From Heterotrichella gracilis (taxonomy: Eukaryota > Sar > Xanthophyceae > Tribonematales > Xanthonemataceae), in NCBI GenBank assembly GCA_032358255.1, contig JAULBX010025718.1, positions 62,001 through 126,000 on the forward strand: DNA of 64,000 nucleotides. Direction: 5' to 3'. The translations under genes and the position numbers were made by a program. Shown here one piece after another: positions 33,572-45,024 of the stretch (position 1 is its first letter; each line of letters starts with the position of its first letter). The notes below the pieces were generated by a model. That model was not told the DNA's origin and made no database searches. It saw nothing but the letters and a program-made list of their open reading frames with translations.

Positions 33572-33766
33572 CTATTGGTTGGCCCTCTTGATGCTCAGCC
33601 TAGAGTCCCGCGCTGCCTCCTTAGCGTCCATGGATCCGTCACGAAGCTCGGCCACCGTCTGCTCCCGCTTCCTGACGGTTTTGCTGATGAACGGCAGCGC
33701 AGCCACCACCATGGCAACGCCCACAGCCCCAAACACGATCTTCTGGTTGGCTCCACCCCACCCCAT
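33572..33766 (-). CDS. Small single-pass membrane protein, 64 residues
   Basis: The frame starts MGWGGANQK, has one hydrophobic helix (IVFGAVGVAMVVAALPFI, about residues 10-27), then a basic and acidic tail ending in RLSIKRANQ. An acceptor-like CAG lies about 10 bases before the Met (near 33778). A donor-like GGTAAGC lies near 33975, which would make the first exon a leader only. Size and form resemble the many small organelle or ER membrane proteins of algae, but no family was recognised. The clean helix, the charged tail and the placement of both splice signals are the reasons for calling it. Confidence 0.5.
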   Translation of the reverse strand: MGWGGANQKIVFGAVGVAMVVAALPFISKTVRKREQTVAELRDGSMDAKEAARDSRLSIKRANQ

Positions 33767-34548
33767 ACTGCCCTGCTGTGCCTCTTTTCAGCGATTCTCG
33801 GGAGGAGTTTATCAAGTGTGCTGGAAAATTGGTTTATAAACTGACAGGGGCTGCTGTGTGTGATTGGGAAACTTGGGGAATGGGAAAAATCAAGTTGCAT
33901 GCATGCATACCGGTGCATGCATGGGAGGCTAAGGCACTGAGATGGCGCGCGAGAGAGGAGGGGAGAAGAAGCTTACCACCAGATTGACAGATAATAGCCG
34001 TTGCGTTGTAAGCTATGTCTTGGTCAAGTGAGATAAGGCTGTAGCTGGTGTTGGGCAGTATATATATGATGCTGTGCGGGTCCCCACTGCGACCCAGTCA
34101 CGAGAGGGCACCAGCGCGCAGTGCCGACCCAGTATTCACAGTGCCCTTCATATCGTGGAGTTTTGGACAGAAAAAGGGAAATTCAACCGTTGGTATAACA
34201 AACTGTCTGTATTCAGCGGATTTTTTCCCTCTAGTGAAGGTTATCGTTGCATCCGTGCATGCACACATAAGTGAAGTACAGTTGCATTTGCAACGTGAGC
34301 GAACGTGGTGAACTGTTAACTTATTCTAGCTCCAATCCAAAGCTGGGTTATCAAGCATTGCCCGTTGCCAGTAAGAAGTAACCGTGTAGTTGCACCTGTG
34401 TCTCGAAATACGCACATTCACATTTGCCCCCCGCATGGGTATCTCAGATATCTGCAACGCTTCCCTCTCCCGCTAAGGCCTGCCATATGCAATGGAATAA
34501 CAGAGTGACGTTGACCCACAACCAGCCGTAGCCTCCTGACGGTCCACG
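33767..34548. other. Divergent upstream region
   Basis: It lies between the start of the small membrane protein (minus) and the transporter (plus). It probably contains a leader exon of the small gene (near 33975-34020) and both promoters. No other coding sequence is apparent. Confidence 0.4.
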
Positions 34549-37500
34549 ATGGGTGGGGGAGTGCTGCTTGGGGGCCCAAACCCTCACAAGATCAAAGGCG
34601 GCAAATGGACGGTGTTCAGGTTCTTCAGCGTGTCGGTAAGTCTCCCTGCCCAGCAACACCTCTACGAGCCCTTGTCGACAGCCACGTGACGCTGTCAGTC
34701 CACGTATGCTACCAATGCAACAGTGCCTTGGGACCCCCATCTTGTGGCATGGCCTACATTTCTGTAGCCTCAACCCTCGGCCTTCTGCCCTCTGTGGCTT
34801 CAGCTGGGGAGCCGTCACCCCTTTTTAACCTCATCAAATTCATGCTCCTGTAGCCGCATCCCCCCTATCCGTCTGTGTCCTCATGCCCCACCCATGCATA
34901 TCTCCTTCCGCTTCCCTCGTCCTCCTGCAACTTCTCCCCTCACCTCTCTTTGCACCTCAACCCACCCCCCTCATCCCTTACCCCTCCCCTTTTGCCATAG
35001 GTCGCATACACTGTGGGGTGGACAGCGCTGTCTTCTCAGCTGACCTACTACAGCAGCCTGCATGGGCCCCAAGTGCTGCTGCAGATGACCATCGCCTACT
35101 TCATGCCAAGCATACCGCTGCTGCTGGTGTCCAGCATGGTGGATGAATACCTGGACAAGCGGTTTGGTACGCGCAAACCTCAGCCATCCCCTTGACCATC
35201 TGTAGTCACACAGACGGAGTGCAGCTGAGTAAATTGCCATTGTTGTCATGCTGCCTCCACCGTAGTAGCCTGCTTTCCGTGCGCAATTGTTGAAGGCATG
35301 GGTGAGAACCCAATTTCCCGAGTGATTGGCGAGGGACAGGTTGGGTGAACGTGTATCGTGCCTCCGGTGGCGTCAAACCTCGAACCCTAAACCCTAAGCC
35401 TGCACCCTAAACCCTACTTGTCCTCACCTCGGCCCTAACTCCAGCCTGTGTGTGGTGCCCCAGGTGTGCCGTCCACCATCCTGGGGAGGCTCATCATTGG
35501 GCTGACAGGGTCAACGGCAGTGGTGGCGGTGTTCCCTTTCGAGCCACCCAGACTCAGGTGAGCAAGCGCAGGGAAAAGGTCGGCGTTTTAGGGTTTGCCT
35601 AAACCCTAAACAGCGGTATTCCCATTTGAGCCACCCAGGCTTAGCTGCAGCACACATTGGTGGCCAGGGTTGCCATTTTCCCTAGACAGCCGCCACTCAT
35701 CATGACGACTTCCCGGCAGATTGCCTTAGTAGCATTGCAGCAATAGCACCCGCATATATCATATCATTACAGCACTACAGCATGACAGCAACGGTGGCGG
35801 TGTCTCATTTGGATCCCCTCAGGCTCACAAATGGCGCATGAGCGCAGCATTTGGACAAACGCTCACTTGGACAAATTGGCGCATGAGCACATGGCAAATG
35901 ACAGATGCTCATTTGGACAAATGCTCATGCGCCATGACAAATGCTCATTTGCCATGCGCCTTGAGCATGAGCGCCACCAGCCAGCACAGCAGCATCCGCG
36001 CAGAACAGCAATGCAGCAGCACATTACAGGTTTACAGCATTGCATGCAACGCCATTCCTGCATGACATCACATCCCGATGGCAATGGCTCACCACCACAT
36101 TATAAGGCCATAGCAACGTTGCACAACAGCGTTGCATGACAGCTTTGCATGACAGCGTTGCATGACAGCGTTGCATGTCCCTAAACCCTAAACCCTAAAC
36201 CCTAAACACCCCATCCCTCCCCTGCAACAAGCATGTATCTCATTTATAAAACTATCCAACACGCTTTACCTTGTCCATCTCCTGCAGCTACCTTCTGGCA
36301 ACAGTAACCGCCCTGGGCCTCTTCTGTGGCTTGGCATTCTCAGCCTCCTACCAGCTGGTGGCGCGCTTTGCCAACAAAAACATCATCAGCCTTGGGTTGG
36401 GCCTGGTGGGCAGTGGGCCCATTGTGCTTGTGCTGCAGCTGGTGCTGAGGATAGGCGAGGCGCCCACCAGGGCGCAGTCCATCGCGCTGTTTGAGACCGT
36501 GGCAGGTGGGTAGTGGTGGTGGTGGTGGTGGGGTGGTGGTGGTGGTGGTGGTGGTGATGGTGGTGGTGGTGGTGATGGTGGTGGTGGTGGGTATGTTGGG
36601 AAAGAGCACTGCCAGCCTAGGGTTGGAGCGCGGGCCTAGCATGCTGGTGCTGAGGATAGGCAAGGCGCCCACCAGGGCGCAGTCCATCGCGCTGTTTGAA
36701 ATGGTGGCAGGTGGGCGGTGGTGGCTTGGCGTGGTGGTGCTGGGTGGTATGTTGGGCAAGAGCATTGCCAGTCTTGGGGCTGACTGGTGGGCAGCGGGCC
36801 CACTGAGTGTGTGTGTGGGGAGGGTGGGGTGCGGACTGAACGATGCACCATGCTTTTGGATTGGCCACCCCCAAATCATTGCACCACTGAATACCCTCAA
36901 CCCACCACCCCAAAGCCTACCCTCTACCCTGCAGTGTTCAACATCCTTGGCCTGGCTGCATCTGCCTCCCTAGTGCTGCGCCACTGGCGGGCGATCGAGG
37001 CGGCCACCCAGCCCCACCACCACGACGCGTCGCACCGCTCCAGGCGCAGCTCCCTGGCAGGACCGGAGCACGAACCGCTGCTCAAGCAGGTGCGGTAACT
37101 CTAAACCCTAATCACAACCCTAACCACCACCACCTCGCATCGCACCGCTCCAGACGCAGCTCGCTGGCGGGGCCGGAGCACGAACCGCTGCTCAAGCAGG
37201 TGCGGGAATCCTTAAACCCTAATGACAACCCTAACCACCACCACGCATCGCACCGCCTCAGGCGCAGCTCGCTGGCGGGGCCGAAGCACCGAACCGCTGC
37301 TCAAGCAGGTGGGGAAATGCTAAACCCTAAACCTTTTAGTTCTATATCCTACACAAAACCGCACATTTCTGAACCTACACCACCACGCCCCATCACATCG
37401 CGTCTAGGGCAGCAGCGCAGGCATATGCGAGTCTCCCAAATACCAAATTCTTTACCCTATAGGCACCCACACATTGCATCGCACCACCACCCCACCGACC

Positions 37501-40284
37501 AGGTGTCACATTTTTTGCAGGAGGAGGGCCATTCCGGGGAGCCATCCCTGGCAGTCACGGGATCCATGCTTTCATCCCCGGGACCCGGCTCGGAAGCTGG
37601 GGATGGCAGCCTTGACTTCCCCTTGGCCCCCAGCCAATCTTCCACCCCCACCTTCCCCTACCTCATGCGCCTCTCCCCCCTTGAGCCCTACAACAACATC
37701 CTGGCGGGGGTGGAGGAGGCAGACAGCGATGACGGGGAGGAGGAGGGGGAGGAACCGGTGCTGCCAGGTGGGTTAAGAAATTTCTAGGGTTTGTAGGTTA
37801 TTGTAGGGTTTTGGGGTTTCCAGGCGTTTTCTAGTGGGGGAGGAGGGGGCGGATAGCAGTGTGGAGGGGAGGAACCGGTGCTGTTAGTTGGTTTAGGATT
37901 TTGTACTGAGGGTCCAGGCTTTAGGCTTTCATTTAGAGTTTCCAGGTCAACAACTCCATGTCATTCTATTTTCATTGCGCAGGCCCTGCCCGTCGCTACA
38001 CCACCACCCACCTGCCCCTCACTGGAGCCACCTCCGCCTCACTGGCCCTCATGCGATCAACGTCGCTTCCAGCAGAGGTGCCGCATGGGCATATGGACCA
38101 CGGTGGTGCGAACCCTAGACCCTAAACACCGTATGCATGGGCATATGGACCACGGTGATGCAAACCCTAGATCCTCAACACCGCATGCATGGGCATATGG
38201 ACCACGGTGGTGCGAACCCTAGACCCTAAACACTGCATGCATGGGCATATGGACCACGCTGGTGCGAACCCTGGCCCCTCACCAAAAACATCTGATCGCG
38301 GTTTCCCAACCTGAAATCCCAAACCCTGCACCCTCATGTGAGAGGTCCGTGCTGCAATTGGAGGCTCTGCAGTGGCATGCCCCTGTGGCGACCATTATGT
38401 GTACCCGTATGCAATGCACGGCACCACCTATTCCTGACCACTGCTGTAAGTGAGGCGCGCCTACAAACCCCAAACCCTAATCCCGAATCCCTGAACCCTA
38501 AACTCCAACACCTGAACCCTAAGCCCTTGTGACATGGCAACATGCGCTGTGCAGGGGTAGGCGTGCCACTGGGGGCAATCAAGCACAGCGGAGGAGGGGA
38601 GGACCAAATAGTAGCTGAAGGCCTGGCGCCAGGTGCGTGTAGGTCGTTTTTTTGCAGATTGCACGCCATGCTCACTTGCAAATCCCCACATGCAGCCCCC
38701 AGCCCTCCTCAATCCGCACCATGTGGCCTTTCTCCACTCACCCACCACCCAATGCTACCGCTTCACCCACATGCAACCACGCTTCCCCCCCTCACCCCCA
38801 CCCCCCACCCCTCCCACAGGCAGCCGCCAGTCCTCCCTCACCACCCACCCGGCCCCCCACCGCTCCCCTCCCCAGGCGGGGGGCGCCAGCCTGGGCAACG
38901 TGTTGCTGAGTGTGTGGCCGACTGTCACTGCGCTGTTCCTGGCCACCATGTGCATCTACATAGCCTTCCCATTCTTCACGTATGTGCCGTCATCGGGCCT
39001 GTTTGGGTCGCTGCTGCCAAAGGTGGGTGTTGGGGTGGGGTTGAGTGAGCTTATGACTGACGGTCACTGCTCTATTCCATGTGCACCGCCATTCCACTCG
39101 ACAAAAACCTATGTAGATAGCCCATATGTCTGGCGCATGTGCACCACGCGTATGTGCATCACGCATGTACCTTACCAACGTGCCTTATCCCGCTCAGGTA
39201 CCTCCTCTCCTCTCCCCAATTCATGTTCTTTGCACGCTTGTTTGCCGATGCTCTAGAGCGCCTCGGCACCACCTCCCCCTACACCACCCCTACACATATT
39301 GCCTCCCATCCCTCCTCCCCAGGTCATGTGGCCCATCTATGCAACCCGAAATGTGTGCAAATCTGGCCCCATCTGCCTACACTACATCCCTCCCCTTCTC
39401 GTCCCCAGGTCATGTTCTTTGCACGCCTCTTTGCCGATGCCCTAGGCCGCCTGGCACCCCGGGTGCCGCTGCTGGCCGCCACCTCCCCCTACACCGTGCT
39501 GCTCATCTCCCTGTACATGACCGTAACGCTCCCCCTGTACTTCCTTTACATCAAGTCACCACCCACCTTCCACTCGGATATACTGCCCACAGGTGGGTTC
39601 CCAGGGTTTGGTTAAAACTTAAAATAAAGTCTTGCATGCGTATTAGGTCGCTGGGAACTTTCTCCCTGCGTCATGCTGCTTTCTCCCTCTACTTTGCCAT
39701 TAGTCCCCCCATGTACCACCTGTACGTTTAGGTATAACCCACATGGCCCTTGGGCATGCTGCAGCACTGATGAACATGCCCATTGCAATGCTGGCTTAGG
39801 GTTTAGGATCGAGGCATCCACTGGCCTGCACACCAACTTGCCCCCCTTCCCCCCCTTATCCACCCCACACACCCACACCCACACCCCGCAGCGTACGTCA
39901 TGGTCCTCTGGTTCTGCTATGGCTATGTCAGCAAGACAATGACCCTTAAGCTGCTGCACCGGATTTAGTTTTAGGTTTTAGGGAAAACGGATCACGTCAG
40001 CTGCTCACCGCATTGGCACGCATACTCATTGGCCCTTGGGCACCTCAATCCACCCACTAAAATGCCCCCTCCTTTCCCTCGCAGTGTACGTCATGGTCCT
40101 CTGGTTCTGCTACGGCTACGCCAACAGCTTGTCCAACACTATGACCCCCAAGCTGGTGCACCCATCGCTGCGGGGCGCTGCTGCCGGGGTGATGGCCATC
40201 GCCTTTCAGGCCTCACACGTGCTTGGGCTGCTGTGCGCGGTCATAGTGGCGGCGCAGTGCTTTGGGGGAATCACGCCGCAGTAG
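34549..40284 (+). CDS. Equilibrative nucleoside transporter-like membrane protein, about 11 exons
   Basis: Exons 34549-34635, 35001-35166, 35464-35557, 36288-36505, 36935-37089, 37521-37767, 37983-38077, about 38555-38632, 38820-39022, 39409-39592 and 40085-40284 encode about 560 residues. The phase between 38077 and 38555 is not closed, so one small exon may be missed. Hydrophobic segments precede and follow a hydrophilic loop rich in Ser, His and Asp/Glu (exons 5-8), the large central loop typical of the SLC29/ENT family. Family-like landmarks are WTALSSQLTYY in the first segment, LLSVWPTVTALFLATM with LFADALGRLAP after the loop, and a last exon YGYANSLSNTMTPKLV...RGAAAGVMAIAFQASHVLGLL. ENT proteins move nucleosides or nucleobases down their gradient across plasma or organelle membranes. 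Assignment is by motif order only; another multi-pass family is possible. Nearly every intron carries exon-edge copies. Confidence 0.72.
35530..35830 (+). repeat. Copies of the exon 3 3' edge (transporter)
   Basis: gcggtgttccctttcgagccacccagactcag|GTGAGC (35526-35563) is followed by tagggtttgcctaaaccctaaa and then gcggtattcccatttgagccacccaggcttag (35611-35643). A third, weaker copy, gcggtgtctcatttggatcccctcaggctc, lies at 35796-35826. Confidence 0.85.
35825..35990. repeat. Short palindromic repeat cluster in transporter intron 3
   Basis: Words gcgcatgagc, atttggacaaa, cacttggacaaattggcgcatgagc and their complement gctcatgcgcca alternate five to six times, so parts can fold back on each other. 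Not coding. Confidence 0.7.
36118..36216 (+). repeat. 16-mer tandem repeat joined to a (CCCTAAA)4 telomere tract
   Basis: gacagcgttgcat/gacagctttgcat repeats four times (36124-36176) and runs directly into four consecutive CCCTAAA units (36180-36208). This is the longest perfect telomere-like tract I see in the window. It lies in transporter intron 3. Confidence 0.9.
36430..36725 (+). repeat. Copy of the exon 4 3' edge plus (GGT)n microsatellite
   Basis: ctgaggataggcgaggcgcccaccagggcgcagtccatcgcgctgtttgagaccgtggcag|GTGGGT (36446-36511) is echoed at 36650-36716 with donor GTGGGC. An almost pure GGT/GAT run of about 85 bases (36510-36596) lies between them. Confidence 0.88.
37030..37325 (+). 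repeat. Three copies of the exon 5 3' edge with telomere words
   Basis: cgtcgcaccgctccaggcgcagctccctggcaggaccggagcacgaaccgctgctcaagcag|GTGCGG (37028-37095) recurs at about 37138-37206 and 37246-37314. The copies are separated by taaaccctaatcacaaccctaacc and taaaccctaatgacaaccctaacc. Both copies keep a GTGCGG or GTGGGG donor. Confidence 0.93.
37735..37890 (+). repeat. Copy of the exon 6 3' edge (transporter)
   Basis: ggggaggaaccggtgctgccag|GTGGGTTaagaaattt (37747-37783) is echoed by ggggaggaaccggtgctgttagttggtttaggatttt (37866-37902). The words tagggttttggggtttcc lie between. Confidence 0.82.
38075..38275 (+). repeat. Four-unit tandem array of the exon 7 3' edge plus telomere words
   Basis: The unit gcatgggcatatggaccacgStggtgcgaaccctagaccctaaacaccgtat, about 45 bases, occurs four times from 38084 to 38271. 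Each unit ends in an AACCCTAGACCCTAAACAC tract. Confidence 0.9.
39190..39480 (+). repeat. Degenerate copy of the exon 10 5' edge (transporter)
   Basis: ttcatgttctttgcacgcttgtttgccgatgctctagagcgcctcggcaccacctccccctacacc (39219-39284) resembles the true exon (gtcatgttctttgcacgcctctttgccgatgccctaggccgcctggcaccc..., 39409-39475). A short second echo (ccccaggtcatg) lies at 39317-39328. Confidence 0.8.
39889..39970 (+). repeat. Alternative last-exon copy with acceptor and stop (transporter)
   Basis: CCCGCAG|CGTACGTCATGGTCCTCTGGTTCTGCTATGGCTATG... (39885-39968) copies the start of the true last exon (40085 on). It keeps the acceptor and the frame (YVMVLWFCYGYVSKT) and closes with TAG at 39966-39968. 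If used, the product loses the final conserved membrane segment. Confidence 0.85.
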
Positions 40285-41430
40285 CAGGGGCTGGTGGTGG
40301 GATGGATGGTGCCATTGTGTTCCGGGTACGGCGCGTGCGTTGGCTTATTTGTGCGTGGTTGTAGTTGACGTGCAGTGCTTTGGGGGTGCACGCCGGAGAG
40401 GCAGGGCTCGCCATGGTGGTGGTGGTGCAGTGGCTGTGGTGGTGGCGGTGGTGGGTTTGATGGCCAGTGCATTTTGCGCATGGCACAGGCTTGGGCTGCT
40501 GTGCTGCAGTCATGGAGGTGGCGCAGTGGTTTGGAGGGGCCACGCTGCGGATGCGGGGCCAGTGAAACAATCCGTCGGGGGTTAGATGGTAGTTTGAGCG
40601 GGGTTGAGCAGTTGGGGGGATAGCGCACTTGACCATCTGGAGGGGGGCAAGGGGGCTGGTAGTGAGGGGTTCATGTAGGGATTGCTGGGTCCCCAAACTG
40701 GGTAGCATGTGTTCAACCCTTGATCGCTGGCAGACCATTGCAGCTGCCATTGCAGAACATGCCCCACGTGATGGGTGAAGCTCCTCTGGGGCTGCAAGCT
40801 AAGTTATTTGGTAGTGATGAACTGTATTTTGGTAGCGTAGGGGTCAGAGAAACGGATGGGTGTTTGGGCATTCAGTTACAATGTTTTGAGTATTGTTGTG
40901 CAATGTCAACACTTCAAGTCTAGACAGTCACTGCAGGTGACCATGCTGTACATTGTACCTAGTTCAGTAAGCGAGGGTCCTTCCTTCAAGCGTGCATATC
41001 ATATTTATAATACAATAATTGATCATGACATTGACAATGTGCGAGATTTTAATGTTATCCATAGCCATGGCCTGCAATGCCATTCAAAATAATAATTATC
41101 TGATGGTGCTGAGCCTCATGTGAATATCACTACAGCATACATTGTCGGTTTGTCCTCTAGCATGGACACCCTGTAACGTTAACCGTGTACACAATATGTC
41201 ATACGGTGTGCAACTTTCAGATGTAAATTTCACAATGTTGGCTGGCCAAGGTATATATTCCATGGTTCATATCTGGCAAAGCATTTTCAGCACTGCTGAG
41301 CAAGCAAAATACACCACTGCGCAATCCGATACGAAAATCTGTACCAGCAATGTCCCGATCTATCGATTATAATTTGACCAGGCTCCATTGATCCACTGGA
41401 TCGGCAATCCACATGGCGCAGTGAGCTGCA
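40285..41430. other. Convergent spacer with decayed transporter sequence
   Basis: Just after the transporter stop, 40290-40560 holds two or three decayed copies of its last lines (cagtgctttgggggtgcacgcc, cttgggctgctgtgctgcagtcatggaggtggcgcagtggtttgg). The remainder (40620-41430) is AT-richer with no gene seen. Confidence 0.5.
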
Positions 41431-44090
41431 TCAGTCAGCTGTCGTCGTTTGTGCCCCCGCCTGGCCCGCAGCTTGCAGCACTCGCCTCACCTCCTCGTCC
41501 CCCGAATCAACCACCTCAAGGGCTGTGTGGTCTTGCTGCACACACACGGGGAGGGGCTTCGTGAGGAGTGCATGATTGGGGCAAGTCTCTCAAGAATCTG
41601 ATTCAGGGTGGGCACCAGGCTCCACATGTACATTGAATGCATGTAGCAACCCCATTTACTCCATGACCACACCAACCACACCTTGCTGCAGCCTGAGGGG
41701 TCTGTCCCCTGCTTAAGCTGCAAAACTCCCTGATTCTCAGAACTAAACCATATACCAATACCTGCACATACGCAAGACTCTAAAAAATCCCAAACCCTAC
41801 CTTGTTGCGCGCGGAGGGGTCTGCCCCGTGCTCCAGCAGGTAGGCCGCCACCTGCGCCCACCCGCCCCGCGCCGCGTGGTGCAGCGGCGTGTCCCCGTCA
41901 ACATCCACAGCCATGACTGCACCGGGGGAGCGCTCGACAATGGCGCGCACAATCTCCTGGTACCTGCGCCCGGTTGAAGGTTTAGGGTTTAGGATTTAGA
42001 GCGCAGCAGGGTGCGGCCAAGGAAACGAGCTGCACATCAAAGGTAGGGCTAAGGTAACCTCGACACTCCATCCTAAACCCCAAATCAGGGTAACCAGCTG
42101 ACCCTAAACCCTAAAACCTGGACCAGCGCTGAGATGCTGGGGAGCCACCCCTCCATCTTGAAGACCATGCTGTGGACAGCGACAGGAGAGCCAGCCTGGC
42201 TAGCGGGAGCCAATGGCCCCCCAGGCGCAGTTCAACGGCATCGTATTCAGAATGCAGGAGCTGCTCACCAGTCTCACAGCGCTGCTCAGCCTCTGCCAGG
42301 GGCAGGCTTGATGTGTGGCTATGCAGGTGGGCATGCGGTGAGGGCCTGCGGTGGTAGCATGCCACGCAATTGTGACGTGGTCGCCATGGGTGGCCTTGCA
42401 CCATCATCGGGCGGTGTGATCATGACATGATGCCGGCGCTGTGACACGCCGCAACGGCAATCAGGACCCTGCCAAGCGGTATGCATTCCCATGCCGCCCT
42501 GCCCCAAAGCACACTCTCACCCTAAACACATTGGCTGCATTGCATGGCGCCTGTCTTCCTCCACCACATGCACATTGTGATGTACCACAGTGCACAACGG
42601 TGCCAAGCGGTATGCAACCCATCCGGCATGCCCCGCCGCCATGCCGTACACGCTCGTTGCTATGCTACCCAACCAATGCCCATCATGTCCCGCCGCCATG
42701 CCCGCCGCCAGGCATTGCTCACCCGCCTGCCGCCGCGTCATGCAGCGGCGTGGACCCATCCTCGTCCACCACGTTCACACTTGCCCCGCTGCGCAACAGC
42801 AGTTGCACCACATCCAGGTGGCCGTACAGGGCGGCCAGGTGCATGGCGGTGTCGCCATCCTCGCCCTGGGTGCATGCATGACCCGGTCAGAGCAAATAAT
42901 TGCTGTTCGTTATTATTTATTTTTTATACACTTGCGTGATGGTGTTGCCAGTGAGAACACAACAAATTCTCTTAATACACATATATTTTCCCCTTTTCGT
43001 TAAAATTGCATCATCGTGTTGCCATCCTGGATCTGGGGTGCAGGACGATGCAATGCAAGCCAAAACAAAGTCACCCTTGAAAGCATTGATTGCCCAATCT
43101 TTTGCACTGCCCCATGCCCACTTGACAGCGAGCGATATGTGCAGCTGTGGCAGGTTTTCAGGCATGCACCCCAGGGCACTTGGTAAGTTAGCTACGATTG
43201 TTCCAGCAATACGAGCACTCAGCACTTGCACAGCTTGCGCCACCCACCTCCGAGCCACCATTGACGTGCCTTATTCCCGCTCTCAAAGTGCTAAGTAAGG
43301 GCTTTGATGACCAGCATCCCATATAGCCTTGAGTGCCCCCATACAACATATCCCTCCCCACTTCCCGGTGTCAACTTACCGGCGTGTCGAGCGATATGTG
43401 TAATTGAGGCAGGATTTCCAGCATGCGGTCCAGTTCCCCATCTTCTGCCGCCTCCAGGAGCTGGCTCAGTGCCTGGCCCTCAGATGGGTCAACCCAGTCC
43501 GGTTGCAGAGCTGACTGGAGCCAGGCATAGTCAATGTCACCGCCCTGCAGCTGCACCCCTTCTGAAGGACCTTCACCCTGCCAATAGCAGCCAACTCTCA
43601 ACCGACAAGAAGGGGTGCCTTTGCGACGGGTTCAAGGACAGTTGTGCAGTTCAGGACTGCAGTGCTCACTTGATGTCACTACCAAGGTAACGTGCAAAGC
43701 TGGGGCCAGTTGGATGATCCAAAACGCGTGAATGTGGTTTGCATGCATGCATGATCACAGTGCATGCATGCCATGGAAAAGAAAATCGATGTTGTCAGCT
43801 GCGTGCTATGCCAGCAAGTGGTTAACAAACCATCATATTTAAACTCAGTTCTCAGCAGCGCAACCAGCAGGACATACCGAGGAGGCGCTGGCGGGAGAGT
43901 CACCACCGTCAGGTGCAATGCTGCCATCGACTGGTCGTCCGTTCTCCATCTGCTTACCCTCACTGAGGGTCTCAGTCTGGATGTGCTGAGGGGTGGTGGT
44001 GGGTGCTCCTTGTTTCTTGCTTAGTTGAACCAGTATTGAGTCCCTGGTGGAGCACACTGGGGCACGGAGCTGGTATCGGCCTAGGTGCAA
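41431..44090 (-). CDS. Ankyrin-repeat protein, 5 exons
   Basis: Exons 44090-43878, 43577-43380, 42865-42723, 41963-41801 and 41535-41431 join in phase to 273 residues. After a Ser/Thr/Gln-rich N-terminus and an acidic stretch ([22 protein letters not shown]) come ankyrin repeats with the usual signatures: [72 protein letters not shown] and a capping repeat [20 protein letters not shown]. These stack as helix pairs that bind other proteins; no catalytic domain is present. A second in-frame Met (MENGRP, at 43949) is an equally good start and gives 226 residues. Exon borders fall between repeats. Decayed copies of the exon 2 and exon 4 3' edges lie in the following introns. Confidence 0.85.
41685..41865 (-). 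repeat. Decayed copy of the exon 4 3' edge (ankyrin gene)
   Basis: gaggggtctgccccgtgctccagcaggtag (41813-41842) is echoed by gaggggtctgtcccctgcttaagctgcaaaa (41695-41725). Telomere-like aaaccctacc lies at the true donor. Confidence 0.6.
43105..43440 (-). repeat. Copy of the exon 2 3' edge (ankyrin gene)
   Basis: gtcgagcgatatgtgtaattgaggcaggatttccagcatgcgg (43385-43428) is echoed by acagcgagcgatatgtgcagctgtggcaggttttcaggcatgca (43125-43168). In translation the copy still reads [12 protein letters not shown] beside [12 protein letters not shown]. Confidence 0.85.
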
Positions 44091-45024
44091 AGTGGTTCAC
44101 CTTTTGGCTTGGCGACAGAGGAATAGGAAGCTGTGCCCAAAACACTGCAGCAGAAGGGGAGGGACAACTAGCTGAGGTGTTTACACTTTACAAAGTGTGT
44201 GTTGAACAACAGTGTGTTTTGACTCTTCTGGCTTGTATGATTAAGGATACGAGAGGTGCGCCCACTAGTTGTAATATCAGGTGACCTCACAGGGTGTTGC
44301 AGAACGTTCACACTGGTCAGCAAGGCAGTCACACCAGCTGGAAACCCAAACGTGTGGCTGTGTCACACGAGGCTTGCCATGGCTGCATGGTGGTACCTAG
44401 CTGCTGCAGATACTGCAGTGCATGTGGCCCAGCACGACCTGTATTGCAAAACCGCGCCCAGGGCAGGCTGCAGCATGCACAGCGCCAGGAGGGAACTGGT
44501 CGGCGCTGCCTCGCGTGCAAAATGGTTGTTGATGGCTGCTCAATCATATATGGCTTTGCATGCAAATGTAATAGTCCAGGCCCCACAGGTCTCCCACAAT
44601 TACTGTGGTGTGAGGCCATGAGTTTGTCACGAGGTCTGGAGTACAGCACAACTGTTTTACAGGGTGTAACAAGGAAGCAATAACATAAGGAAGCAATTGT
44701 CTTTAGCTGCGCCCAGCGTCAACACAACCCAGGTAGACAAAAGGATTTCAAATATAAGACCAACATAGCACCACCTCCCCAACCACATCGTGTTGCAGAC
44801 AACCAGTGCACAGCCCTATACACACAGTATTCTACATCTGGCCTGGCAAATCCCCCCCTCACCCACGCCACCGTATTGCAAACGTATTGTCAAAGCACAG
44901 GAAAAGCTGCATGCGTTATCCAAGCTGCACCTCCTGTGGCAAGCGAGAAGCAAAAAATCTAGCCCCTGTCACTCTGCGCCTACCTACCCCCCACAAATTT
45001 GACTCCCGCACAGCAAAAGCCACT
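44091..45024. other. Spacer, no gene recognised
   Basis: It lies between the ankyrin gene's 5' end and the glutamine synthetase stop. The short plus-strand frames at 44250-44690 overlap one another and show no domain. It should contain the ankyrin gene promoter and the glutamine synthetase 3' UTR. Confidence 0.4.

Noticed and set aside
36180-36210. True chromosome end
   Set aside because: Only four CCCTAAA units, with genes continuing on both sides. It is an interstitial tract.
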